Shown in pieces: positions 1 to 7,769 of a stretch of 31,918 nt of DNA. The stretch covers positions 1 through 31,918 of the forward strand of contig CABUKD010000024.1 in assembly GCA_902492105.1 (NCBI GenBank), in the 5' to 3' direction. This DNA comes from an uncultured Clostridium sp. (lineage in GTDB: Bacteria > Bacillota > Clostridia > TANB77 > CAG-508). The stretch's first letter is position 1, and every line of letters begins with the position of its first letter. Made by a program: the position numbers and the translations under genes. Below the pieces are notes generated by a model that was given only the letters and a program-made list of their open reading frames with translations, had not been told where the DNA came from and did no database searches.

Positions 1-15
1 TATGCCCTTTTTCTA

Positions 16-51
16 TTATTTTGGTTTTATTTTTATAAATTTTTCTTTCAA
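16..51 (-). other. 11-codon ORF behind a strong Shine-Dalgarno site
   Basis: On the minus strand a perfect AAGGAGG (complement of 59-65) is followed 7 nt later by TTG at 51 and an open frame of only 11 codons that stops at 16-18. The spacing is ideal for translation, but the product would be tiny and lysine-rich. It could be a leader peptide, the start of a gene broken by a frameshift, or chance. No function is proposed. Confidence 0.2.
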
Positions 52-77
52 ACTATATCCTCCTTAAAACAACATTT

Positions 78-193
78 TTCGACAAATTCATCATAATTAA
101 TGATAACATAAATGCAACGATAATGCAATAAAAAGAATAGAAAATTAACAGATTTTGTAATTTTTTATGAAAAAGTGTGAAAAAAATGTCGAA
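78..193. promoter_or_regulatory. Two Spo0A-box-like heptamers upstream of spmA
   Basis: TTCGACA at 78-84 (reverse complement of TGTCGAA) and TGTCGAA at 187-193 match the known Spo0A binding heptamer. Both lie 100-215 bp before the spmA start, and the second is the left part of a small hairpin (TGTC-GAAA-GACA). No clear sigma-A or sigma-E promoter could be assigned. Control of spmAB by Spo0A is inference from the motif alone. The rest of 1-292 holds no gene that can be supported. Confidence 0.3.
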
Positions 194-292
194 AGACAAT
201 AAAACATATAGAACAAAGGATAAAAACAAGTCATAAAAAAAGAAAAACAGAATAAGATGAACTAGAATCTTTCTTAGAAATGTGGTGAAAAA

Positions 293-868
293 GTGCTTAA
301 TATTATTTGGCCTATTTTTATTGTAGTTTCCATTGTATATGCTTTTTTTTCTGGTAATATTCAAAATGTAAGTAATGGTATTTTTGACTCTGCAGCCTCT
401 GCTGTAGAATTAACTTTAACTTTTTTTGGAACCATTTGTTTATGGAATGGAGTTATGCAAATTGCCAAACAAACTACTTTAATGGAAAAACTAACCAAAG
501 CTTTAAGACCTTTTATGCGCTTTTTATTTCCAGAATTAAAAAATCAGAAGCAAGCACAAGAAGAAATTTCTATTAATATAGTAGCTAATTTATTAGGGCT
601 AGGAAATGCAGCAACTCCGTTAGGTTTAAAAGCCATGAAGACATTGCAAAAAGAAAACCCTAAAAAAGATACATTAAGCAATTCTATGGCAATGTTTATT
701 GTACTAAATACTGCATCTTTACAAATAATACCTACTAATGTAATTGCAATACGTAGTTCATTAAGTTCTAGCTCGCCAAGTGGCATTATTCTGCAAGTTT
801 GGATAGCTACTATTATTGCAGCAGTAGTAGGTATTACAGCAACTAAAATTTTAATGAAAAGGTTTTAA
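293..868 (+). CDS. spmA: Spore maturation protein A
   Basis: A 191-aa polytopic membrane protein that opens MLNIIW like Bacillus SpmA and has similar length. The conserved block LGLGNAATPLG sits at residues 101-111, followed by a polar loop and further hydrophobic helices (about 134-152 and 165-186). In Bacillus, SpmA and SpmB are needed for full dehydration of the spore core; the mechanism is unsettled. The start is GTG at 293, with a weak GGTGA four bases upstream; no better in-frame start is visible. spmB begins 5 nt after the stop, so the two are almost certainly co-transcribed. Confidence 0.93.
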   Translation: MLNIIWPIFIVVSIVYAFFSGNIQNVSNGIFDSAASAVELTLTFFGTICLWNGVMQIAKQTTLMEKLTKALRPFMRFLFPELKNQKQAQEEISINIVANLLGLGNAATPLGLKAMKTLQKENPKKDTLSNSMAMFIVLNTASLQIIPTNVIAIRSSLSSSSPSGIILQVWIATIIAAVVGITATKILMKRF

Positions 869-873
869 AAAAT

Positions 874-1401
874 ATGCAAATTGTAAATTTTTTATCAGCA
901 GCAGCAATTCCAATGGTAATTGTAGGAATTATTTTATATGGACTAAAAGAAAAAAAGAAAGTGTTTGATATTTTTTTAGATGGAGCAAAAGAGGGAATGG
1001 AAATTGTAATAGGACTATTTCCTACTTTACTTGGCATTTTTTTAGCAGTAGGTTTACTTCGCACTTCTGGTGTTTTAGAAGCTATTATTCATTTTATTTC
1101 TCCTATTACTAACTTTTTAAAAATTCCAAGCCAAATTTTGCCTTTAGCAATGCTAAGACCAATTTCTGGAAGTGCTTCTATGGGAATTGCAGTAGACATT
1201 ATGAAACAATATGGGGTAGATAATGTAATTGGAATGATTACTTCAACTATTATGGGGTCAACTGAAACTACTTTTTATACAATTGCTATTTATACAGCAT
1301 GCGTAAAAATAAAGAAAATTCGCTTTGTGCTAGCAGCTGCTTTACTTGCAGATCTAGCAGGAATGATTGCTTCTGTCATAATTTGTCAAATTATGTCTTG
1401 A
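874..1401 (+). CDS. spmB: Spore maturation protein B
   Basis: A 175-aa membrane protein of the SpmB / nucleoside-recognition (Gate) fold. It has about four hydrophobic segments and the conserved stretches LRPISGSASM (94-103) and MGSTETTFYTIAIY (127-140), both typical of SpmB. It lies 5 nt downstream of spmA, the usual partner order. It is predicted to act with SpmA in the spore envelope during maturation. No internal defects are seen. Length agrees with the Bacillus protein (about 178 aa). Confidence 0.93.
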   Translation: MQIVNFLSAAAIPMVIVGIILYGLKEKKKVFDIFLDGAKEGMEIVIGLFPTLLGIFLAVGLLRTSGVLEAIIHFISPITNFLKIPSQILPLAMLRPISGSASMGIAVDIMKQYGVDNVIGMITSTIMGSTETTFYTIAIYTACVKIKKIRFVLAAALLADLAGMIASVIICQIMS

Positions 1402-1547
1402 AGTTTTTGTTGACAAATAAAGGAAATGGTAGTAAGATAAATTTAGTTAAAGAACAAAATAAAAATTACTTTTTTACGGTATAAAAATTACCAACTAAAA
1501 GAATTTATTTTAATTTGAATAATACAATATAACTGGAAAGGACAATC

Positions 1548-1652
1548 ATGTTAATTCAAATTTTATTTTTTATTTCTTTATTTTTGTTTCTAAGATATTT
1601 TATTTCTAAAATATTAGCCAAACAAATCTTAAAAAAAATTTCAATAGAATAA
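1548..1652 (+). CDS. Possible 34-aa membrane peptide
   Basis: The ATG at 1548 is preceded by GAAAGGA with 5-nt spacing. It opens a 34-codon frame whose first half is strongly hydrophobic (residues 2-15, mostly L/I/F), followed by a basic tail with six lysines and one arginine. That is a plausible single-pass small membrane protein. It stands alone between spmB and rlmH, with its own ribosome site but no clear promoter. AT-rich DNA easily gives hydrophobic frames, so this may be chance. Apart from it and the overlapping frame at the end of rlmH, nothing is visible between 1402 and 1939. Confidence 0.3.
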   Translation: MLIQILFFISLFLFLRYFISKILAKQILKKISIE

Positions 1653-1830
1653 TTGAAAAATTACAATAAAATATAAGAAATTAGAAAAATATAATTTTTT
1701 ATATGAAAAAATTTTAAGATTATTTATAATTTTATATTATTTTAATCTTGAAAGTATAATTTATGATTTTATTTTTGTAGAAGAGATTTTTTTCTTACAT
1801 TCATATATATTCCCCTATATATTAAAATTT

Positions 1831-1959
1831 CTATCTCGTAAGATTTCTATCTTTTAGGACTTCTATTGCGAGAACAAAATTAGGTAGTGCCCCCAATTTA
1901 TCTATTTTTTCTTTTAAAATCTCTTCTACAATTCCAATATTAATGATGATAAGTTTCAT
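1831..1959 (-). CDS. Doubtful 42-aa frame overlapping the end of rlmH
   Basis: Within the rlmH tail, in the +1 frame, an ATG at 1959 opens a 42-codon frame that reads smoothly past the rlmH stop (charged and hydrophobic residues alternate, ending NLTR). No ribosome-binding site precedes it. Overlapping starts can be translationally coupled. It might also be a remnant of a longer gene. Reported only because the composition looks more coding-like than the surrounding DNA. Confidence 0.15.
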   Translation of the reverse strand: MKLIIINIGIVEEILKEKIDKLGALPNFVLAIEVLKDRNLTR

Positions 1960-2419
1960 GATTTTGAATTTTAAAACTACGAAATAATTGCTCTAATAAA
2001 AATACACGAATTAATTGATGAGGAAAAGTCATTTTCGAAAAAGAAATTAATTCATGGCAAGAGCCTAATAATTTTTGTGACATACCAAGTGTTCCACCTA
2101 TTAAAAAAGTAATATGGGAATGGGAAAAAGTAATTTTTTCTATTTTTTGTGAAAATTCTTCAGAAGAAAATTGCTTTCCCTTTAAATCCAAAGCAATCAC
2201 ATAGCTATTTTCTGGAATATGATTTTTAATAGAATCACTTTCTTTTTGAATAATTTTTTCTTTTTCAGCTTGACTTAATACAGTAGGCACTTTTTCATCT
2301 GGTAATTCCACAACATTTAAAATGCAATACTTAGAAAGTCTTTTAGAATATTCTAATATTGCACTTTTTAAATAATCTTCTTTTAATTTTCCTACACAAA
2401 TTAAAGTAATATGTAACAT
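1940..2419 (-). CDS. rlmH: 23S rRNA pseudouridine-1915 N3-methyltransferase
   Basis: A 159-aa SPOUT-class methyltransferase of full length (E. coli RlmH is 155 aa). The SAM-binding knot shows LIGGTLG (106-112), and the family C-terminus FPHQLIRVFLLEQLFRSFKI spans 132-151 and ends in the usual ETYHH. The enzyme methylates N3 of pseudouridine 1915 in helix 69 of 23S rRNA on assembled ribosomes. The start ATG follows AAAGGA at 8-nt spacing. It is last in the leftward run murA-walJ-rlmH, 37 nt after walJ. Linkage of walJ and rlmH is common in Firmicutes. Confidence 0.95.
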   Translation of the reverse strand: MLHITLICVGKLKEDYLKSAILEYSKRLSKYCILNVVELPDEKVPTVLSQAEKEKIIQKESDSIKNHIPENSYVIALDLKGKQFSSEEFSQKIEKITFSHSHITFLIGGTLGMSQKLLGSCHELISFSKMTFPHQLIRVFLLEQLFRSFKIQNHETYHH

Positions 2420-2456
2420 AAAAATAATCCTTTAAATTCATATATGTAATAAAAAT

Positions 2457-3251
2457 TTATCCTTCTAAATTAACAATAGAGCTTGGTAAAGAACGGTTTG
2501 CTATTCCAATTTTAATTTCATTTGCATTAAAATTTTGAACACAAAGTTCATCTACTACTGTTTGATAAGCAAGCTCTGGAAAGTTATTTTCTTTACTTAA
2601 GTGTCCAAGCATTACGTTTTTTAGACCAGATTTTAGTAAATAAGAAATTGTTTTTCCGGCAGCTTCATTAGATAAATGTCCATTTGGTCCAGCAATTCTT
2701 TGTTTTAAAGAATAAGGATATTTAGAACATTTTAAAATAGCAGGGTCATAGTTAGATTCTAATAAAATAAAAGAACTGCCTTCTAAATTTTTAATAATAG
2801 TAGAATTCATATGTCCAATATCAGTAGCAATACTAATCTTTTGATTTTCATAATAAATATTAAAACCACAAGGGTTTGCAGCATCATGTGGAATAGAAAA
2901 AGGCAAAATTTTTAATTCTCCAATATCAAAATTTTCATTAGGAGAAAATAAATTTTTATTTTCTTCTTGCACTTTTTCTAATACTTCTGGCATAGCATCC
3001 CATGTTTCAGAATTGGCATATACAGGCAAATTAAATTTTTTTGAAAGTGTGGCTAACCCTTTAATATGGTCAGAATGTTCATGAGTTACTAAAATGGCAT
3101 CAATATCATGAATATCAACCGAAATACTATTTAATGCAGTTTCAATCTTCTTAGCACTTTCTCCTGCATCAATTAAAAGTTTGGTGTGTGGTGTCTCTAC
3201 AAATAAACTATTTCCACTACTACCACTATATAAACTACAAAATTTAAACAT
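2457..3251 (-). CDS. walJ: Metallo-beta-lactamase-fold protein, WalJ/YycJ family
   Basis: A 264-aa metallo-hydrolase with the metal-binding motif THEHSDHIKG (H57, H59, D61, H62), the family N-terminus FCSLYSGSSGNS and later metal-ligand histidines such as GHLS. YycJ/WalJ is a predicted nuclease linked genetically to cell-wall and DNA-repair phenotypes in Bacillus; its exact substrate is uncertain. The frame could start at 3260, but the only Shine-Dalgarno (AAAGG) abuts that ATG with no spacing. The ATG at 3251 sits 9 nt from it and gives the usual family N-terminus, so 3251 is chosen. It lies 15 nt after murA. Confidence 0.88.
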   Translation of the reverse strand: MFKFCSLYSGSSGNSLFVETPHTKLLIDAGESAKKIETALNSISVDIHDIDAILVTHEHSDHIKGLATLSKKFNLPVYANSETWDAMPEVLEKVQEENKNLFSPNENFDIGELKILPFSIPHDAANPCGFNIYYENQKISIATDIGHMNSTIIKNLEGSSFILLESNYDPAILKCSKYPYSLKQRIAGPNGHLSNEAAGKTISYLLKSGLKNVMLGHLSKENNFPELAYQTVVDELCVQNFNANEIKIGIANRSLPSSIVNLEG

Positions 3252-3266
3252 TGTTTTCATCCTTTG

Positions 3267-4529
3267 CTATTCTTCTGTTACTCTCTGAATATTTGCACCT
3301 AATTTTCTAAATTTTTCTTCTATATTTTCATATCCTCTATCAATATGTTCAATATTATAAAGTTGTGTTTCCCCATTGGCAATAATTCCTGCAATAATTA
3401 AAGCAGCACCTGCTCTTAAATCTGTAGCATAAACCGGTGCACCACTTAAACTTTTTACTCCTTCAATCATAGCAGTTTTTCCCTGTGCCGTAATTTTAGC
3501 ACCCATTTTGTTTAATTCAAAAGTATATTGAAATCTAGAATCCCAAATACTTTCATGAATCACACTAGTTCCATCCGCAATGGAAAGTGTTACTCCAATT
3601 TGTGGTTGCATATCTGTTGGAAAACCTGGATATGGTAAAGTCTTTACTGTAGCCTTAGTTGGTCTTTTATTCATACTAACACGAAGAGAATCACCATAAT
3701 CTTCAACATTCCCACCAATTTCTATAATTTTAGCAGTAATACAATCTAAATGCTCTGGAATACAATTTTTAATTAAAATATCACCTCTAGAGGCTACAGC
3801 AGCCATCATAAAAGTTCCTGCTTCTATTTGATCTGGCACGATAGAATAAGTAACATTTCCGTGTAAGGATTTTACACCATTAATTTTAATTACATCTGTA
3901 CCTGCACCACGAATATCTGCTCCCATGGTATTTAAAAAGTTAGCAACGTCAACAATATGAGGCTCCTTGGCAGCATTATCAATTGTAGTAGTTCCCTCTG
4001 ATAACACAGCTGCTAAAATAGCATTAATCGTAGCTCCTACAGAAACAATATCCATATAAATAGAAGTACCTACTAATTTTTTTACTTTTGCAGTTATTTT
4101 TCCTTGTGCAACATCTACTTTAGCACCTAATGCTTCAAAAGCTTTAATATGTTGGTCAATTGGCCTTGCTCCTAAATTACAACCACCTGGAAGACCAACT
4201 TCGGCACTTTTACATCTTCCTAATAAAGAACCTAATAAATAATAAGAAGCTCTAAATTTACTAGTCATATCTAAAGGAGCTTTGGTACAAGAAATATTTC
4301 TGGTATCAATTTCTATTTCATGATCTGTAATCCAGGTAATTTTAGCTCCTAATTCTTCTAAAATTTTACAAGACATTTTTACATCACTAATATCTGGCAA
4401 ATTATCGATTGTGCAAACACCATCAATTAATAATGTAGCAGGTAAAATGGCAACAGCTGCGTTTTTTGCTCCGCTAATGGTAACTTCACCTTTTAGTTTT
4501 GTTGGTCCATTAATTACTAATTTATCCAA
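3267..4529 (-). CDS. murA: UDP-N-acetylglucosamine 1-carboxyvinyltransferase
   Basis: A 420-aa EPSP-synthase-fold enzyme of full length. It transfers enolpyruvate from PEP to UDP-GlcNAc, the first committed step of peptidoglycan synthesis, in the cytoplasm. Visible are SGAKNAA with Lys22-Asn23, and the flexible loop LPGGCNLGARPID with Cys117, the residue that fosfomycin alkylates. The start is TTG at 4529, nine bases after GGGGG. Firmicutes often carry two MurA paralogues; which one this is cannot be told from the window. First gene of murA-walJ-rlmH. Confidence 0.95.
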   Translation of the reverse strand: MDKLVINGPTKLKGEVTISGAKNAAVAILPATLLIDGVCTIDNLPDISDVKMSCKILEELGAKITWITDHEIEIDTRNISCTKAPLDMTSKFRASYYLLGSLLGRCKSAEVGLPGGCNLGARPIDQHIKAFEALGAKVDVAQGKITAKVKKLVGTSIYMDIVSVGATINAILAAVLSEGTTTIDNAAKEPHIVDVANFLNTMGADIRGAGTDVIKINGVKSLHGNVTYSIVPDQIEAGTFMMAAVASRGDILIKNCIPEHLDCITAKIIEIGGNVEDYGDSLRVSMNKRPTKATVKTLPYPGFPTDMQPQIGVTLSIADGTSVIHESIWDSRFQYTFELNKMGAKITAQGKTAMIEGVKSLSGAPVYATDLRAGAALIIAGIIANGETQLYNIEHIDRGYENIEEKFRKLGANIQRVTEE

Positions 4530-4575
4530 AATAAATTACCCCCAAAAAATTAATTTACGATTATCTTTCAACCAT

Positions 4576-4604
4576 TTTATACCATAGTTTCTCCAATTTG
4601 GCAA
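4576..4604 (-). promoter_or_regulatory. Sigma-A promoter of murA-walJ-rlmH
   Basis: On the minus strand TTGCCA (complement of 4599-4604), a 17-nt spacer and TATAAA (complement of 4576-4581) lie about 50 bp before the murA start. Spacing is ideal, with one mismatch per hexamer. Confidence 0.6.
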
Positions 4605-4635
4605 GTCCATCCTTAGTTTAAATGCTTTAAGTAGG

Positions 4636-4851
4636 TAAAAAGCTGTCCTAAAATATTACAAATGTATAACTAAACATTAGAATTGTCTTTTTCAATTTTT
4701 AAAACCTTTCCCCTTTTGGACATCTGTAACTCGGCATAAATGCCTCGAACAGCTGTCACAATGGTCGCCCACGCAAGGCCTTAAAAATTTCAAAAGACAA
4801 TTCTAATATTTTTATTAAATAAATTTAGCTTTATTTTAGGACAGCTTTTTA
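4636..4851. repeat. 20-bp perfect inverted repeat enclosing palindromic element copy 1
   Basis: The arms at 4636-4655 and 4832-4851 are exact reverse complements (core AAAAAGCTGTCCTAAAATA). The spoIIR stop lies 20 bp to the right, so the leftward strand reads a strong hairpin with a T-run just after spoIIR. Without the 132-bp element in between, the two arms would form a normal intrinsic terminator. The element therefore appears to have entered the loop or gap of an older palindrome. Confidence 0.6.
4676..4807 (-). repeat. Palindromic repeat element, copy 1
   Basis: 132 bp bounded by a perfect 16-bp inverted repeat (4676-4691 and 4792-4807; ATTAGAATTGTCTTTT). Its reverse complement matches 9524-9654 almost base for base. 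The GC-rich centre is unlike the surroundings and can fold further: a GACAGCTGT/ACAGATGTC arm pair and an inner GGCAT/ATGCC hairpin. No reading frame is conserved. It could be a MITE-like element, a structured RNA or a mobile bidirectional terminator. It fills most of the 343-bp gap between murA and spoIIR. Confidence 0.75.
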
Positions 4852-4872
4852 AAAGAAGAATAGCATTTTATT

Positions 4873-5532
4873 TTACTGTAATCCTAATTTTAAATTTTGA
4901 AAAAACTCTACTAATTTAAACTTAAAATTAATTTCTTGGTCATTATTTTCACTAATTAAATCATATTCTTCCTCATTTAAATTTTCTCTTAATTCCTCTT
5001 TAGAACTATCAGGAACAATTCCTGAGCTAACATCTACAAAACAAAGAGGAGGAAACATAACACACCACCAGTTTTGACCATCTGCTTTTCCAATTTTTAC
5101 TTTTAAAGCATCATAATTTCCGGCAGGAAGAGAGATGTCTCCATAAGTTTTAGTAGGAAAAGTTGCATCTCCTATTTGCACATCTACTTCATAATCAAAG
5201 CCATTTTCTTTTATTACTTGCTCGGCAATTTCTTTTAGATCTTCCTTATGAGAATTTGCCATTTCTACTACTTCTTCCTTAGAAGAACAATTTTTAGAAA
5301 GATTATTCATATAAGAAAGCAATTTATCACGCACTTTCAATTTTAAATCTTGATCTTCCTTAGAATCACTATTTGCAATAACATGTAAACGAAAAACACT
5401 ATTGGCAATATCTTCTGATACTGCATTTACATAAGAAATAGCACTAACAAAAGTAAAAAGTGTTAATAACAATAAAATAACTAAAATTTGTTTTATTTTA
5501 ACAGAATTCATTAAATTTTTGAAAAGTTTCAT
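4873..5532 (-). CDS. spoIIR: Stage II sporulation protein R
   Basis: A 219-aa protein with one N-terminal hydrophobic segment (about 14-34) that acts as signal or anchor. The SpoIIR signature FRLHVIANSDS is at 47-57, followed by KEDQDLKLKVRD. Made in the forespore under sigma-F, SpoIIR crosses into the intermembrane space and triggers SpoIIGA to process pro-sigma-E in the mother cell. The start ATG has a strong GGAGG site. A Spo0A-like box lies about 90 bp upstream. A GTATA at about -35 position was noticed, but no convincing sigma-F -10 sequence accompanies it. Confidence 0.93.
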   Translation of the reverse strand: MKLFKNLMNSVKIKQILVILLLLTLFTFVSAISYVNAVSEDIANSVFRLHVIANSDSKEDQDLKLKVRDKLLSYMNNLSKNCSSKEEVVEMANSHKEDLKEIAEQVIKENGFDYEVDVQIGDATFPTKTYGDISLPAGNYDALKVKIGKADGQNWWCVMFPPLCFVDVSSGIVPDSSKEELRENLNEEEYDLISENNDQEINFKFKLVEFFQNLKLGLQ

Positions 5533-5621
5533 ATTTTTCCTCCGTATCTCAAATATTTTTATTTAATACAATTATTAACAGATTTTAAAAAATTTATACA
5601 TTGCAAAAAAATATTTTTAAT

Positions 5622-5628
5622 TGTCGAA
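5622..5628 (+). promoter_or_regulatory. Spo0A-box-like heptamer between spoIIR and 5721
   Basis: TGTCGAA, embedded in TTGTCGAATAA, lies in the divergent intergenic space, 90 bp from spoIIR and 93 bp from the rightward gene. It matches the Spo0A consensus exactly. Which gene it would serve is unknown. Confidence 0.3.
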
Positions 5629-5657
5629 TAAACACGTACGATTCTACTAGAAAATAC

Positions 5658-5693
5658 TTGATTTTTAAAATTTAAAATGGTAAAATTTACCAT
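5658..5693 (+). promoter_or_regulatory. Sigma-A promoter with palindromic operator over the -10
   Basis: TTGATT (5658-5663), a 17-nt spacer and TAAAAT (5681-5686) form a promoter for the gene at 5721. A perfect 17-nt palindrome, ATGGTAAA-A-TTTACCAT (5677-5693), covers the -10 hexamer. Binding of a dimeric repressor there would block transcription; the regulator is not identified. Confidence 0.5.
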
Positions 5694-5720
5694 AAGGAAA
5701 ATAAAACAGGGGGTATTCAA

Positions 5721-6269
5721 ATGAAAAAGGAAGATAAGAAAATGGAAAAACTATGTAGTTTTTATGTAAGTGATTGGCACTTAGCAACAATGATTTTACC
5801 CTATATTAGCCATAAAATTGAGAAAAATGCAAAAATCGTAACAGTATTAGAAAAAGGTATGGAAGAACATATTAAAACTTTAGTAGAAAAATTAAATTTA
5901 AAAAATAAAAATGCTATTTTAAATATATCTTGGACAAGTATAAATGGTAAAAAATATTCAGATATTGAAAAGAAATTAGAAAATTTGCAAACACAAGGAG
6001 AAAATGTAATTTTAATTAATGGTTGTCAAAATTATATGGAAGTACAAAATCAAAATATTGAGAAATGGTTTAAAAAATCGAATGTACAATCTATAAAAAT
6101 TATTAATTTGTTTGAAGTAACGGAATTTAATAATCACATTATGGAAATTTTAGATGCACATGATAAAGTGTTAAATACATCAGGGGAAAAAGAAATAGAA
6201 GAAGTATTTGAAGGATACCACAGAGGAGAGAAAGTAGAAACTAAAAAGGTGGTAGGTGCTAATGAGTAA
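5721..6269 (+). CDS. Protein of unknown function, 182 aa
   Basis: A soluble-looking protein rich in Lys, Glu and Asn, with no signal peptide, membrane helix or motif that I recognise. A conserved-looking N-terminal stretch (SFYVSDWHLATMILPYI, from about residue 12) precedes alternating strands and helices. A pattern such as KIVTVLEKG then later ENVILINGCQNYM suggests an alpha/beta fold with Rossmann-like strands. The start at 5721 follows GGGGG at a 7-nt distance; an internal ATG at codon 8 has no such site. It has its own promoter with a palindromic operator and stands alone, divergent from spoIIR. Function not assigned. Confidence 0.75.
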   Translation: MKKEDKKMEKLCSFYVSDWHLATMILPYISHKIEKNAKIVTVLEKGMEEHIKTLVEKLNLKNKNAILNISWTSINGKKYSDIEKKLENLQTQGENVILINGCQNYMEVQNQNIEKWFKKSNVQSIKIINLFEVTEFNNHIMEILDAHDKVLNTSGEKEIEEVFEGYHRGEKVETKKVVGANE

Positions 6270-6411
6270 AAATTGTTCCTTGACAATGAAAAATGTAAGA
6301 AAATATGAAATTAACTTTTTATTTATCAATAAATATTAAAATTTTTACTAAAAAATTGACTAAAAAATTTTTTTAATATAAGATATAAACAAAAAAGAAA
6401 GGAAATATTTT

Positions 6412-7656
6412 ATGGAAGAAAAATTATTAAAAGTAAAAGAAATACTAAAAAATTACAATCAAGAACAAGTATTAGACTTTTATGATACTCTTTCAAAAGA
6501 AAAGCAAAATCAATTACTAGATGAAGTTTTAACACTAAATTTTGAGCAATTAAAAAACTTATATGAAAGTACTAAAACAAAGCCTTCTTTTGCAGATAGC
6601 AAAATTGAGCCAATTCCTTATGTTGCAAAAGATCAATTAATCAATTCAGAATTAGAAGAATATGAAAAATTAGGAGAAGAAGCAATTAAACAAGGAAAGG
6701 TAGCTGTAGTTACTATGGCAGGAGGACAAGGTACAAGGCTTGGACATTCAGGGCCAAAAGGAACCTACGATATTGGACTTGCTTCTCATAAATCTATTTT
6801 TGAATTATTGTGTGATAGATTAAAAGAAGCAAAAGAAAAGTACCATGTTGCTATTCCATGGTATTTAATGACAAGTGATGAGAACAATCAAGATACTATT
6901 GCATTTTTCGAAAAAAATGAATATTTTCATTATCCAAAAGAAGCGGTACATTTTTTTATACAAGGAAAAATGCCAATGCTAGATACACAAGGAAAAATTT
7001 TACTAGATGAAGAAGGTATGATCAAATTAGCTCCTGATGGACATGGAGGAGTATTTGAATCTATGGTAAATAATGGTGTTATCTACCAAATGAAACAACA
7101 AGGAATTGAAAGAGTTTTAATTACAGGAGTAGATAATGTACTTGCTAAACTAGTAGACCCTGTTTTCTTAGGATTGCAAATAAAACAAAATGCTATTGCT
7201 GCTAGCAAAAGTGTAGTAAAAGCTTATGCAGATGAAAAAGTAGGAGTTTTCTGTAAAAAAGATGGTAAACCAAGTGTTATTGAATATACAGAAGTTCCAA
7301 AAGAATTAGCAGAAGCTACAGATGAAACAGGAGGATTTTTATTAGGTGATTCTAATATTATTAATCATCAATTCCATATTGATTTGTTAGAAAAAATTAG
7401 TACACAAAAATTACCATACCATATTGCTTTTAAAAAAGCAAAATATAAAAATAAAGAAGGAAACATAGTAGAGCCAACAGAACCAAATGCTTATAAATTT
7501 GAAACCTTTTTATTTGATATATTTTCTTTTGTACCAGAAATGTTGGTATTTCGTGTAAAACGTGAAGAAGAATTTGCCCCTGTAAAAAATGCAACTGGAA
7601 AAGATAGTCCAGAAACTGCAAGAGAATTATATAAAGCATATTATCATGTAGATTAA
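6412..7656 (+). CDS. UDP-sugar pyrophosphorylase, UDPGP (UAP1-like) family
   Basis: 414 aa. Nucleotidyltransferase that makes a UDP-sugar from UTP and a hexose or N-acetylhexosamine 1-phosphate. The uridine-binding loop MAGGQGTRLG is at 102-111 with PKG at 115-117, then PDGHGG (208-213) and GVDNVL (239-244), the arrangement of eukaryotic UDP-GlcNAc pyrophosphorylase. Bacterial GlmU and GalU belong to other families. PDGHGG corresponds to the PDGNGG of UAP1, which favours HexNAc-1-phosphate, but the substrate cannot be fixed here. The start has AAAGGAAA upstream. The phosphohexomutase gene 113 bp downstream would supply the sugar 1-phosphate. Confidence 0.85.
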   Translation: MEEKLLKVKEILKNYNQEQVLDFYDTLSKEKQNQLLDEVLTLNFEQLKNLYESTKTKPSFADSKIEPIPYVAKDQLINSELEEYEKLGEEAIKQGKVAVVTMAGGQGTRLGHSGPKGTYDIGLASHKSIFELLCDRLKEAKEKYHVAIPWYLMTSDENNQDTIAFFEKNEYFHYPKEAVHFFIQGKMPMLDTQGKILLDEEGMIKLAPDGHGGVFESMVNNGVIYQMKQQGIERVLITGVDNVLAKLVDPVFLGLQIKQNAIAASKSVVKAYADEKVGVFCKKDGKPSVIEYTEVPKELAEATDETGGFLLGDSNIINHQFHIDLLEKISTQKLPYHIAFKKAKYKNKEGNIVEPTEPNAYKFETFLFDIFSFVPEMLVFRVKREEEFAPVKNATGKDSPETARELYKAYYHVD

Positions 7657-7769
7657 TTAAAATCTATCATGAGTAAAATAGATAATAGAAAGAGATAAAT
7701 TCATAAAAATTGATAATGAATAATATTTTAAGATGATACAAAATAGAAATTGTAAATAAGGAGAAAAAA

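Noticed and set aside
53..364. 103-codon minus-strand frame at the left edge
   Set aside because: Low-complexity F/L/I-rich translation of AT-rich DNA, no ribosome site, and it overlaps the start of spmA.
5533..5600. Sigma-F promoter of spoIIR
   Set aside because: A GTATA is present on the minus strand, but the region 15 nt on (GTTAATAATT) lacks the GG of the sigma-F -10, so it was not listed.
6356..6389. Sigma-A promoter of the UDP-sugar pyrophosphorylase gene
   Set aside because: TTGACT is followed by several overlapping TATA-like hexamers at spacings of 12, 15 or 22 nt; none is convincing.
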